The notes beneath the pieces were generated by a model. That model was not told the DNA's origin, searched no databases, and saw only the letters and a program-made list of their open reading frames with translations. Shown here piece by piece: positions 9,448 through 17,683 of a stretch of 59,352 nucleotides of DNA (positions within the stretch are counted from its first letter, which is position 1; the number at the start of each line of letters is the position of its first letter). A program made the position numbers and the translations under genes. Origin of the DNA: Paracoccaceae bacterium (lineage in GTDB: Bacteria > Pseudomonadota > Alphaproteobacteria > Rhodobacterales > Rhodobacteraceae); assembly GCA_018223085.1 (NCBI GenBank), contig JAAEZB010000011.1, positions 1 through 59,352 of the forward strand, given 5' to 3'.

Positions 9448-9582
9448 ATGCATACAATCGAACAAGGTTATCGGGCTTTGAGCCTTCTGATCGACATCAA
9501 CTGGGACCGCCTCCTTTTCCCAACGGCGATCCTTATGGCTCTCATGGCGGGGGCTTATGTGTTCTCGCTGGGCTTGCTGTGA
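9448..9582 (+). CDS. Small single-span membrane protein (44 residues), unknown function
   Basis: A 44-codon frame starting at ATG 9448. The first 23 residues are polar and amphipathic (MHTIEQGYRALSLLIDINWD). The rest (about 22-44) is a hydrophobic segment containing FPTAILMALMAGAYVFSLGLL, ending right at the C terminus, so the protein should sit in the inner membrane as one span. AGGGATAAG lies upstream of the ATG as a plausible ribosome site. It is bracketed by one hairpin before (9350-9384) and a strong one after (9617-9647), so it looks like its own short transcription unit between rseP and bamA. I do not recognise a family. Conservation of this small protein in related genomes would confirm it. 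Confidence 0.6.
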   Translation: MHTIEQGYRALSLLIDINWDRLLFPTAILMALMAGAYVFSLGLL

Positions 9583-9616
9583 TCTGTCACTAACATCCCT
9601 CCGTTCCCCCAGGTGA

Positions 9617-9647
9617 GACCCGTGGTTCCCCGTCTGAACTGCGGGTC
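9617..9647 (+). terminator. Strong hairpin after the small membrane protein
   Basis: GACCCGTGGTTC (9617-9628) pairs with GAACTGCGGGTC (9636-9647) in a 12-bp stem with two wobble pairs and a 7-base loop, followed by TTCCATATTTT. It lies 34 bases after the stop of the 44-residue protein and before the bamA promoter region, so it is probably a terminator. Confidence 0.6.
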
Positions 9648-9716
9648 TTCCATATTTTGGGTGCCTGAAAACCGGGCCCGCGATATGCAGTAACGTGCCT
9701 GTTTCACAATGGCGTT

Positions 9717-9745
9717 TTGACATGGCAGCCCTTTCCCGATAGTCA
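9717..9745 (+). promoter_or_regulatory. Possible sigma-70 type promoter of bamA
   Basis: A perfect TTGACA (9717-9722) is followed after 17 bases by TAGTCA (9740-9745), 33 bases before the bamA ATG. The -10 element is weak, but alphaproteobacterial -10 boxes are often degenerate, and the element lies just past the hairpin that closes the preceding unit. Confidence 0.4.
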
Positions 9746-9777
9746 CATCTCAACTGGGATGTCAGCAGGATTTGGGA

Positions 9778-12144
9778 ATGACCAATTACCTCCAAACCGT
9801 GACCGGGGCCGCCGCATTTATGAAATCGGCCGTTCGAGCGCTTCACGTCGTTATTTTTCTTATTCTTTCGAGTGTTTTACTTGGCCTGCCATCTACGGCA
9901 GAGGCACAGGATTATCGGGCAGAGGCACAAGATTATCGCTTTTCCTCGTTCGATGTGACGGGAAACCAGCGGATCGAATCCACCGCCATTCTCAATTACG
10001 CGGGAATCGAACGGGGCAAGACGATCAGCGCGGGCGGTCTCAACGACGCCTATCAGCGGATTCTGGCAAGTGGATTGTTCGAGTCGGTCGAGATGACGCC
10101 GCGCGGCAATCGCCTCAGCATCAAGGTGGTCGAATATCCCACGATCAACCGCATCAGTTTCGAAGGCAATGCCCGGCTCAAGGATGAGGCGCTTGAAGCG
10201 CTCGTAGAATCGAAATCGCGCCATGTGCTTAACCCGAACGTGGCCGAGCGTGACGCGGCCCGTATCGCCGAAGCTTATTCTCAGGAAGGTCGCCTTGGCG
10301 CACGTGTTACCCCGCGTATCATCCGCCAGAGTGACAACCGCGCCGACCTTGTGTTTGAGGTTTTCGAAGGTGGTATCACTGAGATTGAGCGCATCGGGTT
10401 TGTCGGCAATCGCCAATATTCGGACCGTCGCCTGCGCCGTGTGCTTGAATCAAAGCAGGCGGGCATCCTGCGTGCCCTCATCAAGCGCGATACGCTTGTC
10501 GAAGACCGGATTGAGTTCGACAAACAGGTTCTGCGCGATTTCTACCTGTCGCGCGGCTATGTCGATTTCCGCACCACCGGTGTCAACGCCGAGTTGGCTC
10601 GGGATCGGGACGGATATTTCCTGACCTTCAACGTGCAGGAAGGCCAGCAGTTTAAATTTGGCGAAATCACCACGGTGAGCGAGATCGCCGCGATTGATGC
10701 CGAAGAGTATCTTGCGGCGCTCAAAGTGAAGCCCGGCGTGGTCTATTCGCCGCTGATTATCGAGAATTCGATTGCCCGTCTTGAGCGTCTTGCTCTCAAG
10801 CAGGGGCATGATTTCGTTCGCGTCGAGCCACGTATTCATCGCAATGACAGAGATCTCACGCTTGATGTCGAGTTCGCTATGGTGCGCGGTCCGCGTGTGT
10901 TTGTGGAACGGATCGACATCGAAGGTAACACGACGACGATTGACCGCGTGATCCGCCATCAATTCCGTATCGCCGAAGGCGACCCGTTCAATGCCCGCGA
11001 AATCCGCGAAAGCGCCGAGCGCATTCGCGCGCTGGACTATTTTGAAAGCGCGGATGTCAACGCACGTGAAGGTTCTTCGCCGGATCAGGTTGTTGTGGAT
11101 GTGGAAGTTGTGGAGAAACCCACCGGATCGCTCAAATTTGGCGGCACCTATTCGACGGATGGCGGCTTTGGTCTCGTAATCACGTTCTCGGAACGGAACT
11201 TCCTTGGGCGCGGACAGACGCTTGGTCTGTCTTTCTCGACCGCTTCGGACGTCAACGATTACAGCTTCAACTTTGTCGAGCCGGCGTTCCTTGGGCGTGA
11301 TCTCGCCTTCGGTCTTCGTGCGATCTACAAGGAAAATGATCCGGGTGAAGAGCGCTGGTCCAACACGATTGGATTGATCGAGCCGAGCCTGACCTTCCCG
11401 GTCAGCGAGCATGGCAATCTGGCGGTCAGCTATCGACTGCGCAATATTGCGATGGCCATTGATACGCCGCTTGCCGGGTCGCTCATTGATGCCGAAGCGG
11501 CATTGGGCGACACGTGGGAAAGCTCTCTCGGCTACAACTATACCTATGATACGCGCGGCGGTGGCCTCGACCCCAATCGCGGTGTGATGCTGCAGTTCGG
11601 TCAGGACTTTGGCGTTCTGGGTGGCGATTACCAGTATATCCGAACTTCGGCCAAGGCTGCGGCAGAGACCAAGGTGCTTCAGGAAGAAGTCACCCTGCGA
11701 GCAAGTATCAACGTCGGGGGGCTGCACTCGACATCGGGCACGAGCCGCATTGGCAACCGCTTCCAGCTGAATAGTGAGCTGATGCGTGGTTTTGAGCCTC
11801 TTGGTATCGGACCGCGGGAAAGAGGCCTGACGGCGACGCAGGACGATAGCCTTGGCGGGCATTACTTTGCCGTGGCCCGTCTTGAGGCGGAATTCCCGCT
11901 TGGCCTGCCGGAAGAATACAAGGTCAGCGGTGGTCTGTTCTATGATGTCGGCACGCTTTGGGGGCTCGATAACAGCTCGGCCAATGTGCTCTATGAAGAC
12001 CTTTCCTGGCGTCATGTGATCGGTTTCTCGGTGTTCTGGGATACCGCTATGGGTCCGCTGCGCTTTGACTTCTCCAAGGCACTTAAGAAAGAGGCCTTTG
12101 ACCGGGAGCAGAATTTCAACTTCTCGATCAGTGCCGAGTTCTGA
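9778..12144 (+). CDS. bamA: Outer-membrane protein assembly factor BamA
   Basis: Central outer-membrane subunit of the BAM complex that folds beta-barrel proteins. An N-terminal signal peptide (basic region and hydrophobic core at about residues 15-40) ends near AEAQ. About five POTRA domains follow (roughly 50-395; typical phrases are FDVTGNQRIESTAILNYAGI and RIDIEGNTTTIDRVIRHQFR), then a 16-strand barrel to residue 788 ending in FSISAEF with the expected terminal phenylalanine. The ATG at 9778 has AGGA seven bases upstream; an internal ATG at 9820 is the alternative and would give a more compact signal peptide. A 21-base tandem duplication at 9898-9939 repeats AEAQDYR right at the probable signal-peptidase site. 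It is followed three bases later by skp. Confidence 0.96.
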   Translation: MTNYLQTVTGAAAFMKSAVRALHVVIFLILSSVLLGLPSTAEAQDYRAEAQDYRFSSFDVTGNQRIESTAILNYAGIERGKTISAGGLNDAYQRILASGLFESVEMTPRGNRLSIKVVEYPTINRISFEGNARLKDEALEALVESKSRHVLNPNVAERDAARIAEAYSQEGRLGARVTPRIIRQSDNRADLVFEVFEGGITEIERIGFVGNRQYSDRRLRRVLESKQAGILRALIKRDTLVEDRIEFDKQVLRDFYLSRGYVDFRTTGVNAELARDRDGYFLTFNVQEGQQFKFGEITTVSEIAAIDAEEYLAALKVKPGVVYSPLIIENSIARLERLALKQGHDFVRVEPRIHRNDRDLTLDVEFAMVRGPRVFVERIDIEGNTTTIDRVIRHQFRIAEGDPFNAREIRESAERIRALDYFESADVNAREGSSPDQVVVDVEVVEKPTGSLKFGGTYSTDGGFGLVITFSERNFLGRGQTLGLSFSTASDVNDYSFNFVEPAFLGRDLAFGLRAIYKENDPGEERWSNTIGLIEPSLTFPVSEHGNLAVSYRLRNIAMAIDTPLAGSLIDAEAALGDTWESSLGYNYTYDTRGGGLDPNRGVMLQFGQDFGVLGGDYQYIRTSAKAAAETKVLQEEVTLRASINVGGLHSTSGTSRIGNRFQLNSELMRGFEPLGIGPRERGLTATQDDSLGGHYFAVARLEAEFPLGLPEEYKVSGGLFYDVGTLWGLDNSSANVLYEDLSWRHVIGFSVFWDTAMGPLRFDFSKALKKEAFDREQNFNFSISAEF

Positions 12145-12147
12145 TCC

Positions 12148-12714
12148 ATGGGGTTGAGGCTGCTCCGGCACCTGTTTATAGCAGCCGCGCTCTTTTGGGG
12201 CGCGGCTGTTGCCTCTTTTGCCCAGGAGGGGCAGCCGGTGCCGCAGGCGCCGATCCTGACCATTGAATCCGATCGGCTTTTTGCGGAATCGGCTTTTGGC
12301 AAACGGGTTGCGGCGCAGATTGAGGCCGAGCAATCGGTGCTGCTTGAGGAAAACCGTAAGATCGAGGCCGAGCTTGTGGCCGAAGAGCAGCGCCTGACAG
12401 AGCTGCGGCCCCAGATGCAGCCGGACGAGTTTCGTAATCTGGCGGATTCCTTTGATGTGCGGGTGCAGGAAATTCGTCAGCTACAGGATGGCAAGGCGCG
12501 CGAGATCGTCGAAAGCGGCGACAAGGAGCGCGGCACTTTTGTCCGTGTGGCCCAGCCGGTGCTGATCGCGCTCATGCGGGAAGCGGGTGCGGGAGTGATC
12601 CTTGAGCGGCGTTCGGTCCTGATTTCGGTCAACGCCATCGACATCACGGATCTGGCTATTGCCCGTCTGAACGAGGCGATTGGTGACGGCAAGGACCTTG
12701 CGACCAATCGCTGA
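12148..12714 (+). CDS. skp: Skp/OmpH-type periplasmic chaperone
   Basis: Secreted protein of 188 residues that carries unfolded outer-membrane proteins across the periplasm to BamA. A signal peptide (residues 1-25, FIAAALFWGAAVASFAQ) is followed by TIESDRLFAESAFGKRVAAQ, the usual OmpH start of the mature body. A long charged helical arm (about 65-130, rich in E, R, Q and L) and a C-terminal beta part with VLISVNAIDITDLAIARLNE complete it. Sequence conservation in this family is low, but position directly after bamA and overall build make the call secure. No lpxD lies between it and fabZ. Confidence 0.88.
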   Translation: MGLRLLRHLFIAAALFWGAAVASFAQEGQPVPQAPILTIESDRLFAESAFGKRVAAQIEAEQSVLLEENRKIEAELVAEEQRLTELRPQMQPDEFRNLADSFDVRVQEIRQLQDGKAREIVESGDKERGTFVRVAQPVLIALMREAGAGVILERRSVLISVNAIDITDLAIARLNEAIGDGKDLATNR

Positions 12715-12782
12715 GCCGCTTGCCCTGAAGGGCGGGGATTGCTAGGGCTAATCCAATTATCACGACTTCCGAGGAGAGCCCC

Positions 12783-13247
12783 ATGTCCGAAGGCTTGCAG
12801 ACCGCAGATATCGACCTGATCCAGCGGATCATTCCGCATCGCTACCCGTTTCTTCTCGTGGATAAGGTCGTGGATATTGACGGCTATAACACAGCAACGG
12901 GCATCAAGAACGTGACCATGAACGAGCCGCATTTTCAGGGTCATTTCCCCGGCAAGCCGATCATGCCTGGCGTGACCATTGCCGAAGCCATGGCGCAGAC
13001 GGCGGCCGTGATGGTGGGTGTGGCGCTCGACATGGCGGATAAGGAGATGCTCGTCTATTTCATGTCGATCGACAAATGTAAGTTCCGCCGCATGGTGGTG
13101 CCGGGAGATCGGCTTGAGATGCGTCTCACCACGGTGCGCGGCAAGCCGGGCGGCAAGGTGTGGAAGTTCAGCGGCGTGGCGACGGTCGAAGGCGAGATGG
13201 CCTGTGAGACCGAATTCACCGCGATGATGGATCTGCCCAAGGAGTAA
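12783..13247 (+). CDS. fabZ: 3-hydroxyacyl-[acyl-carrier-protein] dehydratase FabZ
   Basis: Dehydrates 3-hydroxyacyl-ACP in fatty acid elongation; it shares its substrate with the LpxA step. The 154-residue hotdog protein has [18 protein letters not shown] and the active-site region [19 protein letters not shown] with the catalytic histidine and the glutamate of the central helix. A GAGGAG ribosome site precedes the ATG. It starts the closely packed fabZ-lpxA-lpxI-lpxB series. Confidence 0.97.
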   Translation: MSEGLQTADIDLIQRIIPHRYPFLLVDKVVDIDGYNTATGIKNVTMNEPHFQGHFPGKPIMPGVTIAEAMAQTAAVMVGVALDMADKEMLVYFMSIDKCKFRRMVVPGDRLEMRLTTVRGKPGGKVWKFSGVATVEGEMACETEFTAMMDLPKE

Positions 13248-13252
13248 GCCGC

Positions 13253-14050
13253 ATGGCGATTTCAGACCAGGCGAAGGTGCATCCTTCGGCCGTCATCGAG
13301 GACGGCGCCGAGATCGCGGCGGGCTGTGTCGTCGGGCCGTTTTGCGTCGTGGGCGCGGATGTGGTGCTGCGTGCGGGTGTTGAGCTCAAGTCGCACGTGG
13401 TGGTCACAGGCCGGACCGAGATTGGCGAAGAGACGGTCGTCTTTTCCTTCGCGGTCATTGGCGAAATTCCGCAAGACCTCAAGTTCAAGGGCGAGCATTC
13501 GCGTCTTGTCATCGGCAAACGCAACCGCATTCGCGAGCATGTCACGATGAATACCGGTACCGAAGGCGGCGGCGGGGTGACTGTGATCGGCGATGACGGG
13601 TTGTTCATGGCCGGGTGCCATGTGGCTCATGATGCGCGGATCGGCGACCGGGTGATCGTGGTCAATAATTCCGCCGTGGCCGGGCATTGCGTGATCGAGG
13701 ATGATGTCATTATCGGCGGTCTGTCGGGCATTCATCAATGGGTCCGTATCGGCCGGGGTGCGATCATCGGCGCGGTCAGCATGGTGACAAATGACGTGAT
13801 CCCCTATGGCCTTGTGCAGGGACCGCGTGGGGCGCTGGACGGGTTGAACCTTGTCGGGCTCAAGCGGCGCGGTGTTGACCGAAGTGATATCACGGCCCTT
13901 CGGGCGGCATTTCAGATGCTGGCGCAGGGCGAAGGCGCATTTCAGGAGCGCGCGCGCCGTATGGGCGAAGAATTCGATAGCGATTATGTGCAGGAAATCG
14001 TGGATTTCGTCCTTGGCGAGACGGACCGCTCTTTCCTGACCCCGCGCTAA
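13253..14050 (+). CDS. lpxA: UDP-N-acetylglucosamine acyltransferase LpxA
   Basis: First step of lipid A synthesis: moves a 3-hydroxyacyl chain from ACP to the 3-OH of UDP-GlcNAc. The 265-residue protein is built of left-handed beta-helix hexapeptides (residues about 8-190). The catalytic region is FMAGCHVAHDARIGDRVIV with its histidine, followed by the C-terminal helical part with LKRRGVDRSDITALRAAF. The ribosome site AAGGAG overlaps the fabZ stop, five bases away. Acyl-length specificity cannot be read reliably. Confidence 0.97.
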   Translation: MAISDQAKVHPSAVIEDGAEIAAGCVVGPFCVVGADVVLRAGVELKSHVVVTGRTEIGEETVVFSFAVIGEIPQDLKFKGEHSRLVIGKRNRIREHVTMNTGTEGGGGVTVIGDDGLFMAGCHVAHDARIGDRVIVVNNSAVAGHCVIEDDVIIGGLSGIHQWVRIGRGAIIGAVSMVTNDVIPYGLVQGPRGALDGLNLVGLKRRGVDRSDITALRAAFQMLAQGEGAFQERARRMGEEFDSDYVQEIVDFVLGETDRSFLTPR

Positions 14051-14052
14051 AC

Positions 14053-14856
14053 ATGGGACGTTTGGCGATCCTGTCAGGTGGGGGCGGTTTGCCCGTAATG
14101 ATCGCGGCGGCGCACCCAGAGGCCGTGCGCGTTGTGTTTCATGGTGTGGACCATGCGATGCAGGCGCCTTTGGCTGAACATCGTTTCGAAAAAATGGGAG
14201 ACCTGTTTCAAGACCTGAAGGATGAGGGCGTCGAGGAGGTCGTGCTGGCCGGGGCCATGGCGCGCCCACCACTCGACCCGAGCCAGTTTGATGTCACGAT
14301 GATGCAGCTTGCGCCGCGCCTTATGGCGGCGCTTCAGGGGGGCGATGATGCCATCCTGCGCCTGATTATCGCGATTTTCGAAGAACAGGGGTTCAAGGTT
14401 CTTGGGGCGCATGAGGTCTTGCCGGGGCTGACCGTTGAGGAGGGGCTTTTTGCAGGCCCCGCGCCGGACGACGCACAGCTTCAGGATGCCTCCAAGGCAA
14501 TGGATATCCTTCTTGCCCTGTCGCCGCTCGATGTCGGGCAGGGGGCTGTGGTCGCGGGGGGGCTTTGCCTCGGGATTGAAACCTTGCAGGGCACGGATGC
14601 GCTTTTGCGTTTTGTGGGCGAGACGCCTGAGCATTTGCGCCGGGGTAAGGGCGGAGTTCTGGTCAAGGCACCGAAGCGGGGACAGGACCTGCGGGTTGAT
14701 ATGCCCGCCGTGGGTCCGGAAACAGTGCGCAACGCTGCGAAAGCAGGGCTCGACGGGATTGTGGTCTCGGCGGGCAAGGTTGTCCTCATTGATCGCGACG
14801 CGACGCGCGCGGCGCTTGAGGAGACCGGGCTTTTCCTTTTCGCGCGGGTGCTTTGA
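14053..14856 (+). CDS. lpxI: UDP-2,3-diacylglucosamine pyrophosphatase LpxI
   Basis: Cleaves UDP-2,3-diacylglucosamine to lipid X and UMP; LpxI replaces LpxH in most alphaproteobacteria. The 267-residue protein matches the LpxI (DUF1009) family: LAILSGGGGLPVMIAAAH at the N terminus, VVLAGAMARPPLDPSQFD, AHEVLPGLTVEEG and a C-terminal VKAPKRGQDLRVDMPAVGPE segment. It starts two bases after the lpxA stop and its TGA shares one base with the lpxB ATG, so the genes are coupled. Confidence 0.95.
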   Translation: MGRLAILSGGGGLPVMIAAAHPEAVRVVFHGVDHAMQAPLAEHRFEKMGDLFQDLKDEGVEEVVLAGAMARPPLDPSQFDVTMMQLAPRLMAALQGGDDAILRLIIAIFEEQGFKVLGAHEVLPGLTVEEGLFAGPAPDDAQLQDASKAMDILLALSPLDVGQGAVVAGGLCLGIETLQGTDALLRFVGETPEHLRRGKGGVLVKAPKRGQDLRVDMPAVGPETVRNAAKAGLDGIVVSAGKVVLIDRDATRAALEETGLFLFARVL

Positions 14857-16010
14857 TGCGGGTGTTCCTGATCGCCGGAGAGCCGTCCGGGGATCGCCTC
14901 GGCTGGGCGCTCATGGCGGGGTTGAAAGAGCTTTGTCCCGAAGTGCGTTTTGAGGGTGTGGGCGGACCGCTCATGTGCGCCCAAGGGATGGAAAGTCTCT
15001 TTCCCATGGACGAGTTGAGCGTCATGGGGATTGCCGAGGTCCTACCGAAATACCGTCATTTGAAACGCCGGATGCACCAGACGGCAGAAGCCGTTCTGAT
15101 GGCGCGCCCAGATGTGCTCATCACCATCGATAGCCCGGATTTTTGCCTCCGCGTGGCCAAGGAAGTGAAGGCCAAAAGCGATATCCGCGTGGTGCATTAC
15201 GTGGCGCCATCGGTTTGGGCATGGCGCCCCAAGCGCGCCGAGAAAATGGCGCGCGTGGTCGATCAGGTACTGGCGCTTTTGCCATTTGAGCCGCCCTATA
15301 TGGAGGCGGCGGGGCTGCGCTGTGATTTCGTGGGGCATCCCGTGGTGGCCGAAGCTGTTGCGAGCGATGAAGAGGTTGCGGCGTTTCGTGCGGCGCAGGG
15401 GATTGGCGATGCGCCGGTTCTTTTAGCGCTTCCGGGATCGCGGCGCAGCGAGGTTTCTCGCCTGATGCCGGGCTTTGGCGCTGTTGCGGCGCGTGTGGCA
15501 GCGGTTCGGCCCGATGTGCGTGTGGTTTTGCCAGCGGCGGGGCCGGTGGTTGGATTGGTGCGAGAGCTTGCGAAGGGCTGGGCCGTGGCTCCGGTGATCC
15601 TTGATCCCGGTGCGGCAGGCGGCACAGAGGCCAAGCGCGCGGCGTTTCGGGCGGCGGATGTGGCGCTTGCGGCGTCGGGGACGGTGTCGCTTGAACTGGC
15701 GGCCAATGCCACTCCAATGGTGATTGCCTATGATATGAGCTGGCTCAGCTGGCAGATCATGAGCCGCGCGGCGCTGATTGATACGGTGACGCTGGTCAAT
15801 CTGGTGTCCGAGACGCGGGTGGTGCCGGAATTTCTTGGCCCCGCGTTCAAGCCGGAGGATATTGCGCCCGCGGTTTTGAAGGTCCTTGAGACTCCGCAGG
15901 CCCAGAATGCGGCCATGGCCTTGACCATGGACCGTCTTGGGCGTGGGGATGAGGCACCGGGGCTGCGTGCGGCGCGGGCTGTGCTCGAAGGATGCGGCAA
16001 AATCTTCTAG
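14856..16010 (+). CDS. lpxB: Lipid-A-disaccharide synthase
   Basis: Glycosyltransferase joining lipid X to UDP-diacylglucosamine to give the lipid A disaccharide. The 384-residue protein begins MRVFLIAGEPSGDRLGWAL, then MGIAEVLPKYRHLKRRMHQT, VHYVAPSVWAWRPKRAEKMA, LLALPGSRRSEVSRLMP and AASGTVSLELAANATPMVIA, the standard LpxB motifs in order. The ATG at 14856 is preferred over a TTG one codon earlier. The TAG stop (16008-16010) falls in the centre of a perfect 24-bp palindrome that probably ends the transcript. Confidence 0.97.
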   Translation: MRVFLIAGEPSGDRLGWALMAGLKELCPEVRFEGVGGPLMCAQGMESLFPMDELSVMGIAEVLPKYRHLKRRMHQTAEAVLMARPDVLITIDSPDFCLRVAKEVKAKSDIRVVHYVAPSVWAWRPKRAEKMARVVDQVLALLPFEPPYMEAAGLRCDFVGHPVVAEAVASDEEVAAFRAAQGIGDAPVLLALPGSRRSEVSRLMPGFGAVAARVAAVRPDVRVVLPAAGPVVGLVRELAKGWAVAPVILDPGAAGGTEAKRAAFRAADVALAASGTVSLELAANATPMVIAYDMSWLSWQIMSRAALIDTVTLVNLVSETRVVPEFLGPAFKPEDIAPAVLKVLETPQAQNAAMALTMDRLGRGDEAPGLRAARAVLEGCGKIF

Positions 16011-16047
16011 AAGATTTTGCTTTGGAAAGAATTTTCTAGAAAATTCT
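15997..16047. terminator. Twin perfect palindromes between convergent lpxB and mnmA
   Basis: Two perfect inverted repeats with no spacer base inside the arms: 15997-16020 (24 bp, arm GCAAAATCTTCT) and 16028-16047 (20 bp, arm AGAATTTTCT). Both share the core TTCTAGAA. The first contains the lpxB stop and the second ends on the last base of the mnmA stop. Transcribed from either side each would fold into a hairpin flanked by A/T-rich arms, so the pair is a likely bidirectional terminator. Binding of a dimeric protein to the shared core is an alternative. Confidence 0.6.
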
Positions 16048-17201
16048 CAGCCGCGCCAGATCCAGCCACCGCCATAAATCCGGCTGCTCTCCGTGTCATA
16101 GAACACGCAGGCCTGACCGGGCGAGACGCCTTCCTCGGGGGTGAGGAGTTCGACCTCGGCGGTGGTTGGCCCGGTGGGGCGGACGATTGCCTCGCGCGGG
16201 GGGCGGGTCGAGCGGACCCTGACCGCAAGATGCCATTCGGCGCGGCTCTCGAACGGTTCATCGCCGAGCCAGTTGATCTCGCGCACAGGGATATTGCGGG
16301 TGGCAAGCATGGATTTCGGCCCGACGACGACCTGTTTGTTGTCGACATCGAGTTTCACCACGTAGAGCGGCTCAGACAGGCCCCCGATTCCGAGACCGCG
16401 GCGCTGGCCAATGGTGTAGTGGATCACGCCATTATGGGTGCCACGCACATTGCCTTCGTGGTCGACAATCTCGCCCGGTTCCGCCGCGCCGGGGCGCAGT
16501 TTCTCGATCACCGAGGCGTAGTCGCCGTTCGGCACAAAGCAGATGTCTTGGCTGTCGGGCTTGTCGGCGACCGCGAGGCCATATTCCGCTGCAAGGGCGC
16601 GGGTGGCGTCCTTGTTGGGGAGATGACCGAGCGGAAAACGCAGGTATTCAAGCTGTTCCGGGGTGGTGGAGAACAGGAAGTAGCTCTGATCCCGGCGTGC
16701 ATCGGCGGCAGAGTGCAGTTCGGGGCCATTCGGGCCCATCATGCGTTGGATGTAATGGCCGGTCGCCATGCAATCGGCGTCAAGGTCCTTCGCGGTTTCC
16801 AACAGGTCCTTGAATTTCACCCGCTCGTTACAGCGGATGCAGGGCACCGGTGTCGCCCCGCCGAGATAGCTATCAGCAAACTCATCAATGACGGCATCCT
16901 GAAAGATGTTCTCGTAATCGAGCACGTAATGGGGAAAGCCTTTTTCCTCGGCCACGCGGCGGGCATCGTGAATGTCGATCCCGGCACAGCAGGCGCCTTT
17001 CTTGGCCAGAGCGGCACCATGGTCATAAAGCTGGAGCGTGACGCCCACGACGTCATAGCCTTCGTCGGCGAGTTTCGCCGCGACGACGGACGAGTCCACG
17101 CCGCCCGACATGGCGACGACCACGCGGGTTTCGCTGGGTGGCTTGGCAAAGCCGAGCGAGTTCAGGTTTGTTTCGCGATCCAGTGCCATGAGGCTCTCCA
17201 T
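16047..17201 (-). CDS. mnmA: tRNA-specific 2-thiouridylase MnmA
   Basis: Puts sulfur on U34 of the Lys, Glu and Gln tRNAs. The PP-loop [20 protein letters not shown], the [19 protein letters not shown] segment with the catalytic cysteine, [17 protein letters not shown] and [16 protein letters not shown] (second catalytic cysteine) are all present. The length, 384, is normal for alphaproteobacteria. The start is ATG 17201; an in-frame ATG four codons later is also possible. It is divergent from sciP with about 110 bases between them and convergent with lpxB. Confidence 0.96.
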   Translation of the reverse strand: MESLMALDRETNLNSLGFAKPPSETRVVVAMSGGVDSSVVAAKLADEGYDVVGVTLQLYDHGAALAKKGACCAGIDIHDARRVAEEKGFPHYVLDYENIFQDAVIDEFADSYLGGATPVPCIRCNERVKFKDLLETAKDLDADCMATGHYIQRMMGPNGPELHSAADARRDQSYFLFSTTPEQLEYLRFPLGHLPNKDATRALAAEYGLAVADKPDSQDICFVPNGDYASVIEKLRPGAAEPGEIVDHEGNVRGTHNGVIHYTIGQRRGLGIGGLSEPLYVVKLDVDNKQVVVGPKSMLATRNIPVREINWLGDEPFESRAEWHLAVRVRSTRPPREAIVRPTGPTTAEVELLTPEEGVSPGQACVFYDTESSRIYGGGWIWRG

Positions 17202-17309
17202 ACAGAAGTCGTCGAGAATATAGGAAAATCCTAACTACTCTCAAGGGGCAGTTTCACCCCTCGTTAAACCCCTTTGGTCAGCATAGCCCAAAGTGATGAG
17301 GGTATGGGT

Positions 17310-17588
17310 ATGTATCTGAAGAAAGTTGAGGGGCCGCGCACCGTCACATTGCGCGATGGAGCGATTATGACACGGGCCGATTTGCCGCCCAGAGAAACCA
17401 AACGCTGGGTTGCTTCGCGCAAGGCGGCGGTGGTGCGCGGGGTGGCTTATGGGCTTATCACGCGCAAGGAGGCGATTGAACGCTACCGGTTGAGCGACGA
17501 GGAGTTCGAGGAATGGGTCACGGCCGCCGGGCGGTACGGGGTCGACGCGCTTAAAGCGACGAATGCGCAAAAATATAGACAATCATAG
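17310..17588 (+). CDS. sciP: SciP-like CtrA inhibitor (DUF1153)
   Basis: A 92-residue helix-turn-helix protein of the DUF1153 family. In Caulobacter, SciP binds CtrA and blocks its activation of target promoters. Here the conserved pattern is clear: MYLKKVEGPRTVTLRDG, ADLPPRETKRWVASRKAAVV, GLITRKEAIERYRLSDEEFE and a final ALKATNAQKYRQ. I chose ATG 17310 because it matches the family start and has GAGGG eight bases upstream; ATG 17304 is too close to that site. It lies directly before ctrA in the same direction, which fits joint control of the cell-cycle or motility regulon. Confidence 0.9.
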   Translation: MYLKKVEGPRTVTLRDGAIMTRADLPPRETKRWVASRKAAVVRGVAYGLITRKEAIERYRLSDEEFEEWVTAAGRYGVDALKATNAQKYRQS

Positions 17589-17614
17589 GTTGTAATGTTA
17601 GTTTTCTTCTCATG

Positions 17615-17629
17615 GTAACCGGGGGTTAA
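17615..17629. promoter_or_regulatory. Possible CtrA binding site upstream of ctrA
   Basis: GTAA-N7-TTAA (17615-17618 and 17626-17629) differs by one base from the CtrA consensus TTAA-N7-TTAA. It lies 55 bases before the ctrA ATG, where autoregulatory sites occur in other alphaproteobacteria. It is a short motif, so position is the main support. Confidence 0.4.
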
Positions 17630-17683
17630 CCATTTTTCGCCACGGTATGGGCGACCACGGAACGTAGATGTGAGGATTTTTTT

